Source: Maridesulfovibrio frigidus DSM 17176 (lineage in GTDB: Bacteria > Desulfobacterota > Desulfovibrionia > Desulfovibrionales > Desulfovibrionaceae). Taken from it: 64,000 nt of DNA. Within the stretch, counting starts at the first letter, position 1, and each line of letters starts with the position of its first letter. Below, piece after piece: positions 26,742-36,308 of this stretch. Below the pieces are notes generated by a model. That model was not told where the DNA came from. It did no database searches and was given only the letters and a program-made list of their open reading frames with translations. The stretch is taken from NCBI RefSeq assembly GCF_000711735.1, contig NZ_JONL01000003.1:310001-374000 (forward strand), given 5' to 3'. Both the position numbers and the translations under genes were made by a program.

Positions 26742-29168
26742 CTACTTCTTAGTCATCCGATAAACCCCATCCCAATCCTCGCCAACTGGCACAGGCGGAT
26801 TCTTCTTATGCTCTTCCGCTCTTAAGCGGAACACTTCGGACGGCGTTACTTTTATATCGGTGAAACGCTCGTGCTTTTCGGCTTCTTTGTATAGCTCTAT
26901 AGCCTTGTCCCATTCTGTGTTGACGTAATGTTTGCGGGCTTTATTGAATAGCTCGAACAGGATCTTTTCTTCGTCAGTCAGGCCACCTTTCATGGCTACA
27001 AGTTCGTAGATTCTGACAGCCTCATTTTTACCTACTACCTGAATATTATCGATCAACCTTGCTTCTACCAGATCCATTACTTTGCAGGGCTTACCATTTT
27101 CATCTTCGGCATCCATTTCTAGTGTGAAATGACTGACCGCGTTGAATATTCCGAACTGCTTTGCGCCTTCTTCTAGTCTCGCCGCTAGGTTAACCGCGTC
27201 GCCCATCATGGTGTAATTCATTCGCATGGCACTACCCATATTTCCCACTACTATCTCGCCCGTATTTACGCCGATTCTCGTACGCATATTGTGAACTACT
27301 TTCGGCCATTTTTCGTCGGGCGCCCATTGTTCTTCGGGGAATCCTTTTGTGTTTCTATTTGGCGCACTTGGCAGCACTTTCTCTTTGGCCCATTTGTCCC
27401 TTAGCATGTTGTTAGCATTTTGCATGGCAACAGCTACTCGGCATCCTCGCAAAGCATTGTCTGGCACATCCATTGGTGCTCCGAAAAATGCTATGATGGC
27501 GTCCCCTTCATATTTATCGAGGGTTCCTTTGTTATCAATAAGAATGTCGGTCATTACTGACAGATATTCGTTAAGTAGCTCAACAAGCTGTGTCGCTGTC
27601 AGTTTTTCAGAAAAAGTTGAGAAGCTTTGGATGTCTGTGAAATAGGCTGTGATTATTCTTGCTTCACCACCTAGTTCGGGCATTTCGCGATTGGAGAACA
27701 TCTCATCAATCAGCTCTGGAGCAAGGTAGGATGAAAATGTCGCTTGCAGGAACTTTTTCTGTCCTTCTTCTTTCCAGAATTTTATCAGAGTCAGCATGGT
27801 GAAATTAATTCCCAATGTAATCAGAGCGTACATGGGTGTTAGGTAAGTATGATGCTCTCTGAAAATAAATAATGATCCAAAGAATATTGCCCCGCCCAGC
27901 CCTGCGATAGGAACAACCATCAAAAGTGTGCGTGTCCATGTCAGGAGTATTGTGGTCAGAATACCTGCGATAATGACGATTAAAAGTTCAAGCCCCGGTA
28001 CCCAGTCTGGGCGGAGTATGAAATCTTTGGTCAGGATATTATCGATAATGGTGGCATGGACTTCAACACCGGGATAGTCGGATGCGAATGGTGTGACTCG
28101 TAAATCTCGCAGCCCAGCCGCCGAGGTCCCCATGAAAACTATTTTATTTTTAAGTTCCTTTGCTCCAACTTTTCCACTCAGAATATCGCGCGCACTGTAA
28201 TACGGGAATTGCATTCCTTTACCGCGATAGCGGACAGCCATTTGTCCTTTAGCATCAACTGGAATTACCGTTTTTCCCAGCCGGATGGACTCAAACCCGT
28301 GCATGGACGTTTTTGCGATGATATTTTTTTTGCCGGTAGCTCGCATCAGTGTTGCCAATGCTAGGCTTGGATATTGTTTTCCCTGCCATGAAATTACCAG
28401 CGGAACTCGCCTTACCACTCCGTCAAAGTCGGTTATAGAATTATAAAAGCCACAGCGGGGGGCGGCTCTAGTCAACTCTGGAAGTGGGCATATTGCACCC
28501 TGTGCGTCCAAAGTCAGTTTATCTAAAGGTTGTGACACACCTGTTTTAATCTGCGCAATAGAAATTGGCGCGACTAAGCATTCTGTTTTTACGGCTGAAA
28601 CTTCTTCGTCGTCCATAAAGTCGAAATAAAAACCAAGTACATATTTGCCTTGCGACAGGACATCAGCAAGCACCTGATCGTTATCCATCAGTCCTTTGGG
28701 TAGCCCTTTGAAATCAATTGTAACGCCTAATTCTTTACGTAAGCTTTCTTTAATAGCGTGCGGGGACGTTCTGTCCGGTTCAGCGAGAAGTATATCAAGT
28801 CCGGTTGAGAGGGCACCGGCCTGTGTGATTTTAGCGAGTAATAGTGCCATTCTGTATCTGGGCCAAGGCCACTGTCCGAACTCATTAAGGGATTCATCGT
28901 CGATGTCTACAATCACAGGGATGTTTGTTTTTGTTCCTACAGGACTTTGACGCATGAACTCATCATAAATTTTATAATCAACAAACTGTAGTATTGGCGG
29001 CCTGAAAACGTAGAGGGCCGCAATTATGACTGTGACAACCATTCCTGTTCCAAAAAGGAAGAATGAGTCAGACCCGTATATTCTTTTTAATGTATGTTTT
29101 ATTTTTTTTCGCATGTTAATTTGTATTAAAAGATTGATTTTTTCTGTTAGAATGCCATTATGTAACAT
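26742..29168 (-). CDS. CHASE2-domain adenylate cyclase (class III)
   Basis: About 808 aa. A first membrane helix, a large periplasmic CHASE2 sensor (about 60-390, with PVIVDIDDESLNEFGQWPWP), three further helices and a cytoplasmic class III cyclase. The cyclase has both metal aspartates (AYFTDIQSFS, KYEGDAIIAFFGAP) and the substrate-specifying Lys and Asp (DKYEGDA, YTMMGDAVNLAARLE), which point to ATP rather than GTP. The last 90 residues look like a short helical repeat. The start is uncertain: ATG at 29168 or at 29114, neither with a good ribosome binding site. It is divergent from the type I secretion operon. Its cAMP could act through Crp-type regulators. Confidence 0.85.
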   Translation of the reverse strand: MLHNGILTEKINLLIQINMRKKIKHTLKRIYGSDSFFLFGTGMVVTVIIAALYVFRPPILQFVDYKIYDEFMRQSPVGTKTNIPVIVDIDDESLNEFGQWPWPRYRMALLLAKITQAGALSTGLDILLAEPDRTSPHAIKESLRKELGVTIDFKGLPKGLMDNDQVLADVLSQGKYVLGFYFDFMDDEEVSAVKTECLVAPISIAQIKTGVSQPLDKLTLDAQGAICPLPELTRAAPRCGFYNSITDFDGVVRRVPLVISWQGKQYPSLALATLMRATGKKNIIAKTSMHGFESIRLGKTVIPVDAKGQMAVRYRGKGMQFPYYSARDILSGKVGAKELKNKIVFMGTSAAGLRDLRVTPFASDYPGVEVHATIIDNILTKDFILRPDWVPGLELLIVIIAGILTTILLTWTRTLLMVVPIAGLGGAIFFGSLFIFREHHTYLTPMYALITLGINFTMLTLIKFWKEEGQKKFLQATFSSYLAPELIDEMFSNREMPELGGEARIITAYFTDIQSFSTFSEKLTATQLVELLNEYLSVMTDILIDNKGTLDKYEGDAIIAFFGAPMDVPDNALRGCRVAVAMQNANNMLRDKWAKEKVLPSAPNRNTKGFPEEQWAPDEKWPKVVHNMRTRIGVNTGEIVVGNMGSAMRMNYTMMGDAVNLAARLEEGAKQFGIFNAVSHFTLEMDAEDENGKPCKVMDLVEARLIDNIQVVGKNEAVRIYELVAMKGGLTDEEKILFELFNKARKHYVNTEWDKAIELYKEAEKHERFTDIKVTPSEVFRLRAEEHKKNPPVPVGEDWDGVYRMTKK

Positions 29169-29284
29169 GTAATAGAGAGTTAATCATCTGGATTTTTTTG
29201 GCGTATTTAGGTATATGATAGTGATAAAGTGGTGGAAGTTTTTTTTAAAGATTTAATATATATGTATTTTTTTTGGAGTTTAGC

Positions 29285-30637
29285 GTGAAAATTGTTCGTT
29301 TACCTGTCCTGATAATGTCAGCTCTAATTTTTGCAGCATCTTTTGGTGAGGTTGCGGCGCAGCCTGCAATGTCTGAAGGGATGACTGCGATGAATCCTGA
29401 TCAGGTTGATGGAAATCCACATCTAGCAAGGATCTTAACGGATCTTCTTGCTACTCACGATAGAATTAAAGCTGCGGAAGCTCGTGTAGAATCCGCTGAG
29501 CATCTGGTTTCTCAGAGCTGGTCTGGTTGGACTCCTAGCGTTGACGCTTCGGTTGAAGGTGGGCGCGAGGAAATAGACAAGCCTGGAGGCGGAACAAATA
29601 AAGCTCGAAACGAAGAAAAAATTGAAGTAACTCAGCTCCTCTACGATTTTGGCGGAGCTACCGGCGGAGTTTCAAGAGCTGAGGCTGTTTTGAATGAGTA
29701 CAAAGCTATGCTTGATCAAGTCGAGCAGGAGCTGATTATTCAGGGTGTTGATGCATATCTAGGGCTTATTCGCTCAAGAGAAATGCTCAAGTATGCCATT
29801 CAGTCTGAAGATAGTATGAAACGTCTTTCTGGAATGGAAGAGACTCTCGTTCAGCGCGGAGCAGGTCTTTCATATAAGGAACTCCAGATTAAAGCTCAGC
29901 TCGCTGGGGCAATGTCCTATAGGGTTACGGTAGAGCGTCAATTGCAGATGGCTCGCAACCGTTATAGATCTGTGTACGGATATGCGGTTACTCTTGACGA
30001 AATAGATAAAATGGTTCCTGTGAACATGCCTGCCACATATATGCCGGCATCTCTTGATGATGCGATTGCTTTGGCGCATGAACAGAATCCAATGCTCATT
30101 CAGCTTAGATACGTAAAAGAAAGATCCAACAGCGATGTTGATATTCAGGAAGCGACTCTTTTCCCGAAATTTGAATTTGTCCTTGGAGGCAAAAGACGGG
30201 AGCAGGATCAGGGCGCAAGTGGTGTAAGAATGGAAAATAAAGCTACTTTGCAAATGAGCTACACCGGTTTTACCGGTATTAGTGAATATCAGGGTGCTCA
30301 GTCTGCGAAAGCTAATCTGCGCGAGATTCGCAAGCAGACTCTTGATGTTAGACGTACTGTTGAAGAGAATGTAAGAAATGCTTGGCTTGAGCTTATGACA
30401 CTTCGTAAAAATGCGGAGCTGTATAGAACTCAGGCGAATATTACTGCCGAGTTTCTTGAACTAATCAAGAAAAAGAGAGCTACCGGAGAACAGGTTGAGC
30501 TTCTCGATATTCTGGTTGGTGAGCGTGACTATAGTACCGCCACAAGCGCAAGCGTTACTTCAGATATTGATAATATAATTTTTGCTTACAGACTGCTTTA
30601 TCAGATGGGTATGATAAACATTGAGGTCTTTAAGTAG
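29285..30637 (+). CDS. TolC-family outer membrane channel protein
   Basis: 450 aa with a signal peptide ending near EVAAQ. The mature part shows the long heptad-rich helices and the repeated half structure of TolC proteins (AEARVESAEHLVSQSW, LYDFGGATGGVSRAE; then AIALAHEQNPMLIQL in the second half). The start is the GTG at 29285, 6 bases after TTGGAG; an in-frame TTG at 29273 is inside that site. It heads a set with ABC and HlyD genes, so it is the outer membrane part of a type I secretion system. Confidence 0.88.
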   Translation: MKIVRLPVLIMSALIFAASFGEVAAQPAMSEGMTAMNPDQVDGNPHLARILTDLLATHDRIKAAEARVESAEHLVSQSWSGWTPSVDASVEGGREEIDKPGGGTNKARNEEKIEVTQLLYDFGGATGGVSRAEAVLNEYKAMLDQVEQELIIQGVDAYLGLIRSREMLKYAIQSEDSMKRLSGMEETLVQRGAGLSYKELQIKAQLAGAMSYRVTVERQLQMARNRYRSVYGYAVTLDEIDKMVPVNMPATYMPASLDDAIALAHEQNPMLIQLRYVKERSNSDVDIQEATLFPKFEFVLGGKRREQDQGASGVRMENKATLQMSYTGFTGISEYQGAQSAKANLREIRKQTLDVRRTVEENVRNAWLELMTLRKNAELYRTQANITAEFLELIKKKRATGEQVELLDILVGERDYSTATSASVTSDIDNIIFAYRLLYQMGMINIEVFK

Positions 30638-30667
30638 GCTGCTTCCCATTTGGCGGATATCCGGCAA

Positions 30668-30704
30668 AGAAATTCCATGCGCGCTCAGCCCATGGAATTT
30701 TCTT
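30668..30704 (+). other. Intercistronic hairpin between tolC-like and ABC genes
   Basis: AAATTCCATG pairs with CATGGAATTT around CGCGCTCAGCC, followed by TCTTGTTT. The weak T-tract suggests a partial terminator or an mRNA stability hairpin that could lower expression of the ABC-HlyD genes relative to the channel. Confidence 0.45.
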
Positions 30705-30750
30705 GTTTGATGGGTAGAATATTTAGGCAACATTAACTGAGGGTCAACTG

Positions 30751-32481
30751 ATGAGAGAGTTGTTGCGCAGATTGTCATTGGTTCCATTTCTTGCATTTGA
30801 GATATCTCTTGCTTCGTTTTTTATTAATATTCTTTCTCTTGCCTCTCCTATTTTTGTCATACAGGTTCTTAATCGCTATGTCGGATACGGCTTTGATGGA
30901 ACTCTTATTACGCTCACAGCCGGGATGCTTATTGCCGGATTTCTCAGCCACGGTTTTACCGTTGTGCGTGTTCGTCTGGCTTCGGCTGTTAATGTAGGTC
31001 CTGACAAGGCACTTGCTGCAGCTGTTTTAACATGCCTTTCCCGTGCAAAAATGAATACGTTAGGGCGCATTTCTCCTGCCAGAATCCATGAACTGATGAG
31101 CGGTATACAGGTTGTTCAATCTGGATATGATGCTTCAGTTATATGCTCTGTGCTCGATATGCCGTTCTTTATTCTTTTTGTCGGGGCCGTATTTTTTCTT
31201 AGCCCAGCCATTGCTGTGATAACTATTCTTGCTGTTTGCTGTACTCTGCTTGCCGGATGGCTGAGCATGCGGCGAGGTAAAAGACTGATGGATTCCATGC
31301 GAAATGAATCTATTTTACATCGGGGATATCTATCTAACGCCATTTCCGGCGCGGATACTGTCAGGGCTTTCGGCGGGCTGGGTTTCCTTTCAAATGTTTT
31401 GGATGGTCAGGTCGAAAAGCTTCAAAATATCAAGCGCGACATGGTGCAAAGCGGGACGCGGGCGCAAGCCGTTCTGCAAACACTGGGAATGTTACTCAGG
31501 GTGTTGGTCTATGCCGTGGGCGCACGCGAGGTTGTGGACGGAACTCTCAGTATGGGAGGACTTATTGGTGCATCTATTCTTTCCGGTAAGGCACTTTCCG
31601 TCTCCGCATCATTTATGAAGTCACGAAATATGATTGAAGAAGCTTCATCAATGATGGGTTCTCTACAGGAGTTCATGAGTCAGCCTCTGGAATCTGTGAC
31701 GGGAACTGTTTTGAAAAATTACAGCGGCAGTCTTGAGATTAAAGATCTTGGTTTTGCCTACCCCGGATCTAGCGGACCTCTTTTCGAAAGACTTAGCGCA
31801 GATATTAAATCTGGTGATATAGTTGTTATTACAGGACACAATGGTTCAGGTAAAACGACCTTAGTCCGTCTGTTACTCGGACTGGTTGATCCCGGTAGGG
31901 GACAGATACTTGCTGAAGGGGTTGATCTCCGCCAAGTGGCTGCTCCATGGTGGCGTGGGCAGATAATGTACCTTCCGCAGGAACCCAGATTTTTAAATGC
32001 TACAATACGAGAAAATATTTGTTTGAATTGTCCTGATATTGATGACGAAAGAGTTGGAAGAATTGTCGAGGCAGCCGGTTTAAAACGATATCTTGATACC
32101 AGCGTGGATGGACTCGAAGCTCCTGTCATAAACGGGGGTTCTGAGCTTGCAGTTGGCATTCGGAGAAGACTGGCTCTTGCCCGGGCATTAGCCGTTCAAG
32201 GGGCTGTGTGTGTGCTCGATGAGCCTACCGAAGGGTTCGATCCTGAAGGTTTACGGATTATGGACATGGTTATTCAGAGTATTGTTAAGGCCAAGAAAAC
32301 TTTGATTATTGTTACTCAGGATGTAAGGCTTGCAGAGCGGTCTAACGTGCTGATTGATCTGAGTACAAAACCAGTGCCTTTGGTGCTTTATCCTGCCAAA
32401 GAACGCGGTGAACACGCAAATAGCAATAACGATCCGTCGAAAGAAAATAGCTGCGATGATGGATGCGAGGAAGAGAAATGA
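30751..32481 (+). CDS. Type I secretion ABC transporter (HlyB/PrtD-like) with degenerate signature motif
   Basis: 576 aa: six-helix membrane domain (about 1-300) with no C39 peptidase, and a nucleotide-binding domain with Walker A GHNGSGKTT, Q-loop YLPQEP and Walker B VCVLDEPTEG. Two usual features are changed: the LSGGQ signature is replaced by LAVGI (GGSELAVGIRRRLALARAL), and the switch His is Gln (IIVTQDV). ATP may still be used with low turnover, or the protein may pair with another ABC half. The Asn/Glu/Asp-rich tail overlaps the HlyD start by four bases (ATGA). With TolC and HlyD genes it forms a type I secretion system; no RTX-type substrate is nearby. Confidence 0.85.
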   Translation: MRELLRRLSLVPFLAFEISLASFFINILSLASPIFVIQVLNRYVGYGFDGTLITLTAGMLIAGFLSHGFTVVRVRLASAVNVGPDKALAAAVLTCLSRAKMNTLGRISPARIHELMSGIQVVQSGYDASVICSVLDMPFFILFVGAVFFLSPAIAVITILAVCCTLLAGWLSMRRGKRLMDSMRNESILHRGYLSNAISGADTVRAFGGLGFLSNVLDGQVEKLQNIKRDMVQSGTRAQAVLQTLGMLLRVLVYAVGAREVVDGTLSMGGLIGASILSGKALSVSASFMKSRNMIEEASSMMGSLQEFMSQPLESVTGTVLKNYSGSLEIKDLGFAYPGSSGPLFERLSADIKSGDIVVITGHNGSGKTTLVRLLLGLVDPGRGQILAEGVDLRQVAAPWWRGQIMYLPQEPRFLNATIRENICLNCPDIDDERVGRIVEAAGLKRYLDTSVDGLEAPVINGGSELAVGIRRRLALARALAVQGAVCVLDEPTEGFDPEGLRIMDMVIQSIVKAKKTLIIVTQDVRLAERSNVLIDLSTKPVPLVLYPAKERGEHANSNNDPSKENSCDDGCEEEK

Positions 32482-33773
32482 TAAATAAAGAAGCTCCTCA
32501 TATTTCTGGCGAAGTTAAAGCCGCAAGCCATTATTTTCTATTTTTATGCGTAGCCATGTGTCTGGGATTCTTTGGTTGGGCCTGCTTTTTTGAGCTTGAT
32601 ATTGTTAGTCAGGCGGAAGGCGAAGTTATACCTAGCTCAAGGCTGAAACTGATCCAGCATCTCGAAGGCGGTATCATATTAAAGATTAGCGCTCGGGAAG
32701 GCGAAACTGTAGCTAAGGGGCAGGAACTACTTGTTCTTGAAGATACCTCCAGTGATTCCAGCGTAGAAGAACTTGATGTTCGTGTAAAATCATTGCGTGT
32801 GAATATCGCAAGGCTTGAAGCAGAAGATAAGGGGCTTGAGGCTCCTGCATATCCAAAAGATATTTATGAAGAATTTCCAATGATTGTCGAAAGGTCTCTT
32901 AAGCTGTTTCAAACGAGAAGAGATCGTCTTAATAATGATCTACAATCCGAAAGAGAAAAAATTATACAGCGCGAACAGGATATTAAGCAGATTGCTTCCA
33001 GGCAGCGCAATGCTATAACCAGCCTCAGACTTTTGCGCGAGCAGATTGCAATAAGTGATAGTTTGCTGGGGGAGGGACTTACCTCACGCTACAAGCATCT
33101 AGGCTTTCTAAAAGAAGAATCTAAGCTGAAAAGTACCATTGATGAGGACGTAGCTAAAAAGGCAAAAGCCCGTTCGGCTCTTACTCAGGCGCAGGCCGAT
33201 ATCAAAGAAATTACTAACTCATATTATGCTTCGGTCAGGGAAGAATTACAGGATGATCGGCGTGAACTTGAGGAATTTTCTCAGCGCATAAGAAAGTTTC
33301 AGGATAATCTGAATAGAACTGTTATCAGATCTCCTGTGGATGGTGTTATCAAAACTTTATATGCCATGAGTGCTGGCGAAGTTGTTAGGCCGGGTATGAC
33401 TATTATGGATATTGTTCCTGCTGGTGATAAGCTCGTCATCGAAGCTCGTTTGCCTATCAGCGATATAGGGTATGTTAAAAGCGGACAGAAAGCAGTTGTT
33501 AAACTTGCTTCCCGTGATGCTGCCCGCTTTGGGAATCTGGATGGAAAAGTCGTAAATATCAGCCCTGATGCCGATACCACTAAGCGGGGCGGGACATATT
33601 ACAGAGTTCGTATAATAACAGATAAAGATTTTTTTGAGCATGATGGTAATTATTACAGGTTGTTTCCGGGAATTCAGGTTATTGCGGGAATTCATATTGG
33701 GACGCGCACTGTTCTTGAGTATATTCTGGAACCGTTCATGGGATCGATGAGTTACGCCATGAGGGAGCGATGA
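32478..33773 (+). CDS. HlyD-family periplasmic adaptor
   Basis: 431 aa. One N-terminal membrane helix (about 18-40), a lipoyl-like hairpin half (LIQHLEGGIILKISAREGETVAKGQ), a long coiled coil, and the second lipoyl half (VIRSPVDGVIKTLYAMSAGEVV) followed by a beta-barrel region. It connects the ABC transporter to the TolC channel. ATG at 32478 with GAGGAAGAG upstream; it overlaps the ABC stop by four bases and its own TGA overlaps the next ATG by four bases, so the three genes are translationally coupled. Confidence 0.92.
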   Translation: MINKEAPHISGEVKAASHYFLFLCVAMCLGFFGWACFFELDIVSQAEGEVIPSSRLKLIQHLEGGIILKISAREGETVAKGQELLVLEDTSSDSSVEELDVRVKSLRVNIARLEAEDKGLEAPAYPKDIYEEFPMIVERSLKLFQTRRDRLNNDLQSEREKIIQREQDIKQIASRQRNAITSLRLLREQIAISDSLLGEGLTSRYKHLGFLKEESKLKSTIDEDVAKKAKARSALTQAQADIKEITNSYYASVREELQDDRRELEEFSQRIRKFQDNLNRTVIRSPVDGVIKTLYAMSAGEVVRPGMTIMDIVPAGDKLVIEARLPISDIGYVKSGQKAVVKLASRDAARFGNLDGKVVNISPDADTTKRGGTYYRVRIITDKDFFEHDGNYYRLFPGIQVIAGIHIGTRTVLEYILEPFMGSMSYAMRER

Positions 33774-35179
33774 AAAGTAATACGCCGGATGTTTCAAATG
33801 GAGACTCAACTAAATCCGATTGGCTGGCAAATCTTCCGGACAACGGGCGCAGGTCTTTTGAAGAAGCGGTTAGGAATCATTCCGCCGGAAAGTATGAGGA
33901 AGCTCTTAATTTTTACGCAATGGCGCTTTCGTATGCACCGGATGAGTCAGTTATTTTGTCAAATATCGGTGTGCTATTGCGCTCTCAGGGAAAATTTAAG
34001 GCATCCGAAGAGTGCTATCGAAGGGCGCTGGCTATCGACCCTGAATCTCCAGGATGTTGGACAAATTTAGGTAATGTTTTAAGACGATTGGGAAAGTTAA
34101 AGGAAGCTGCTTACTGCCATCGTAAAGCTTTCAAAATAGACAAAGAATTTATCGACGCATATTACAATCTCGCGCTTGTTTTACAGGATATGGGTAAGCT
34201 TGATGAGTCCATTAAAAATTTTGATTTTTGTTTGAAAGCAAAGCCCGGAGACGCCCGTATTAATTGGGATAAGGCTCTTGCTTTGCTTGCTAAGGGTGAT
34301 TTTATCAATGGTTTCGAGGGGTATGAATATCGCTGGCAGCGTGGTGAATTGCGGGAGCGTCATTTCAAACAGCCGCTATGGGATGGCTCTCCGTTAAACG
34401 GGAAGCGCATTTTGCTGTATAGTGAACAGGGTTTTGGTGATACGTTACATTTATGCAGGTATGTTTCCGAAGTTGCAAAGGCCGGGGGCAAGGTTATCTT
34501 TGAGTGCCAGACTGAGCTTGTTTCACTTTTAAAGGGTTTAAACGGGCTTGATAAAATTGTGAGTTCTGGAGATAAGCTTCCTGAGTTCGATGTTCAGGCG
34601 TCGCTACTGAGCTTGCCTCTTATTTTTAAACATGAAATCAGCACCGTTCCTTCAGCTTGTCCTTATATTACGCCTCCTGCGGATTCCGGTTTTCCGGTGC
34701 ATGTTCCTCCCGGAACTAAGTATAAAGTGGGAATTGTCTGGGCCGGAAAGGCCACACATAAAAATGACCATAACCGCTCTGTAAGTGTAGAAAATTTCTT
34801 TGTTTTTTCACGTATTCCCGGGGTTATGCTTTATTCGTTGCAAAAAGGTGGACCTTCGATTCAACGGGATGAATTCGCGTGTGGCTTTTTAGTACGGGAT
34901 TTGGCTGCGGGCTGTAGTGACTTTGCTGATACCGCGAAGGTCATGAAGCAATTGGACCTTATTATAACGGTTGATACTTCGGTAGCTCATCTTGCGGGGG
35001 CGCTAGGGATTCCGGTTTTTGTTGCGCTACCGTATAATCCGGATTGGCGATGGATGCGAGAGCGTCCAGATTCTCCGTGGTATCCCTCTATGACTTTATT
35101 CCGGCAGCAAGAGCCGGGCAATTGGGATCACGTTTTTAATGAAATGCTATCCGTATTAACGACTATGGTAAGTGAGTAA
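33770..35179 (+). CDS. TPR protein with GT9/heptosyltransferase-like C-terminal domain
   Basis: 469 aa. Residues about 20-170 form four TPR units (for example YEEALNFYAMALSYAPD, SEECYRRALAIDPESPG). The second half has GKRILLYSEQGFGDTLHLCRY and YKVGIVWAGKATHKNDHNRS, then DLIITVDTSVAHLAGALG, the donor-site pattern of ADP-heptose-type glycosyltransferases. Such TPR-glycosyltransferase fusions may glycosylate proteins. Being coupled to HlyD by ATGA, it may modify the exported substrate (inference). No clear terminator was seen after it. Confidence 0.75.
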   Translation: MKSNTPDVSNGDSTKSDWLANLPDNGRRSFEEAVRNHSAGKYEEALNFYAMALSYAPDESVILSNIGVLLRSQGKFKASEECYRRALAIDPESPGCWTNLGNVLRRLGKLKEAAYCHRKAFKIDKEFIDAYYNLALVLQDMGKLDESIKNFDFCLKAKPGDARINWDKALALLAKGDFINGFEGYEYRWQRGELRERHFKQPLWDGSPLNGKRILLYSEQGFGDTLHLCRYVSEVAKAGGKVIFECQTELVSLLKGLNGLDKIVSSGDKLPEFDVQASLLSLPLIFKHEISTVPSACPYITPPADSGFPVHVPPGTKYKVGIVWAGKATHKNDHNRSVSVENFFVFSRIPGVMLYSLQKGGPSIQRDEFACGFLVRDLAAGCSDFADTAKVMKQLDLIITVDTSVAHLAGALGIPVFVALPYNPDWRWMRERPDSPWYPSMTLFRQQEPGNWDHVFNEMLSVLTTMVSE

Positions 35180-35306
35180 TGGCTTACTTATGTCGGCAAT
35201 GTTTAAAACAATACTAGACGGAATTGCATACCTGTAATAACTAACATTCATATATTGTTTTTATTGTATATTAGCTGCGATTCTTTAACGAGCGGGGACA
35301 TGGTAA

Positions 35307-36308
35307 ATGTCGAGTAAGATTCTATTGAAGTCCGGAACGAATGAAGTTGAACTTCTTGAGTTATACCTTGATGAAGGGACTGGAGAGGCGCGTAAGCGCT
35401 GGTCTTTCGGACTTAATGTCGCCAAAGTGAAGAAAATCATTAAAGAGGCGGACTTAAAAAATTTTTCAGGACGTAAAGATGGCTCCTTAAAGAAAACAGG
35501 CTCTGCTAAAGTAGACACGAGCAATCTTCTTGTTTTGGGCATGTTTGAATTTATGGGCTCCGTCATTCCTCTTATCGACTTAAGCGGTTGGCTTAGAATG
35601 GATAAAGTTCGGGGCGAAAATCGTATGGTTCTCGTTACTGAATTTAATGAAGTTACCAGCGCTTTTTTAGTTTCCGGTGTAAACAGAATTCATCGTATAA
35701 GCTGGGAAGAACTGGAGTCTTTGCAAGGGAATATGGCTAGGTATGCTGAGGGTACAATTATTGGGACAGTAAAACTTACCGATCCAGCACGTATTCTCCA
35801 GGTATTGGACCTTGAGCAGGCTCTTGATGATTTGAGTCCGGCAAAAGGTGATGCATCCCTACTTGAAGTTGAGAAAGTTGATGAAATATTTTTTCAGGCG
35901 ATGTGTGCAGATGATTCCAGATCTATGCGGAATCTTGTTAAACAGGCTCTCGAGAAAGGTGGATTTTCTGTTGATGCCTTTGTTAACGGGAAAGATTTAT
36001 GGGATGCCCTTTTGAAGGTAAAAGAGAAAGCTGAAGCGGCAGGTCGTCCAATTACCGATTATCTTCAGCTTGTTGTTTCGGATATTGAGATGCCGGGTAT
36101 GGATGGTCACGCAGTGACTCGCAAAATCAAAGATGACCCTATTTTAAAAGATTTGACCGTGTTCTTGTTTTCATCTCTTATTACCGAAGAACTCCTGCAC
36201 AAGGGCGACTCGGTAGGTGCGAACAGGCAGTACTCCAAACCTCAGATTGCACTTCTGGTAGCACAGGCATGGGAAGATGCTAACGCTATGATGGAAGCAC
36301 AACGCTAA
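35307..36308 (+). CDS. cheV: CheV-type chemotaxis protein (CheW-REC)
   Basis: 333 aa. A CheW-like coupling domain (about 10-190; VIPLIDLSGWL, FNEVTSAFLVSGVNRIHRI) is fused to a receiver domain (about 200-330) with the acidic pair in CADDSRS, phospho-Asp in LVVSDIEMPGMDG and the Lys in QYSKPQ. CheV couples receptors to CheA and helps adaptation. The ATG has GGGGA about 9 bases upstream. Its stop overlaps the stop of the convergent SPOR-protein gene by three bases, so there is no room for separate terminators. Confidence 0.9.
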   Translation: MSSKILLKSGTNEVELLELYLDEGTGEARKRWSFGLNVAKVKKIIKEADLKNFSGRKDGSLKKTGSAKVDTSNLLVLGMFEFMGSVIPLIDLSGWLRMDKVRGENRMVLVTEFNEVTSAFLVSGVNRIHRISWEELESLQGNMARYAEGTIIGTVKLTDPARILQVLDLEQALDDLSPAKGDASLLEVEKVDEIFFQAMCADDSRSMRNLVKQALEKGGFSVDAFVNGKDLWDALLKVKEKAEAAGRPITDYLQLVVSDIEMPGMDGHAVTRKIKDDPILKDLTVFLFSSLITEELLHKGDSVGANRQYSKPQIALLVAQAWEDANAMMEAQR

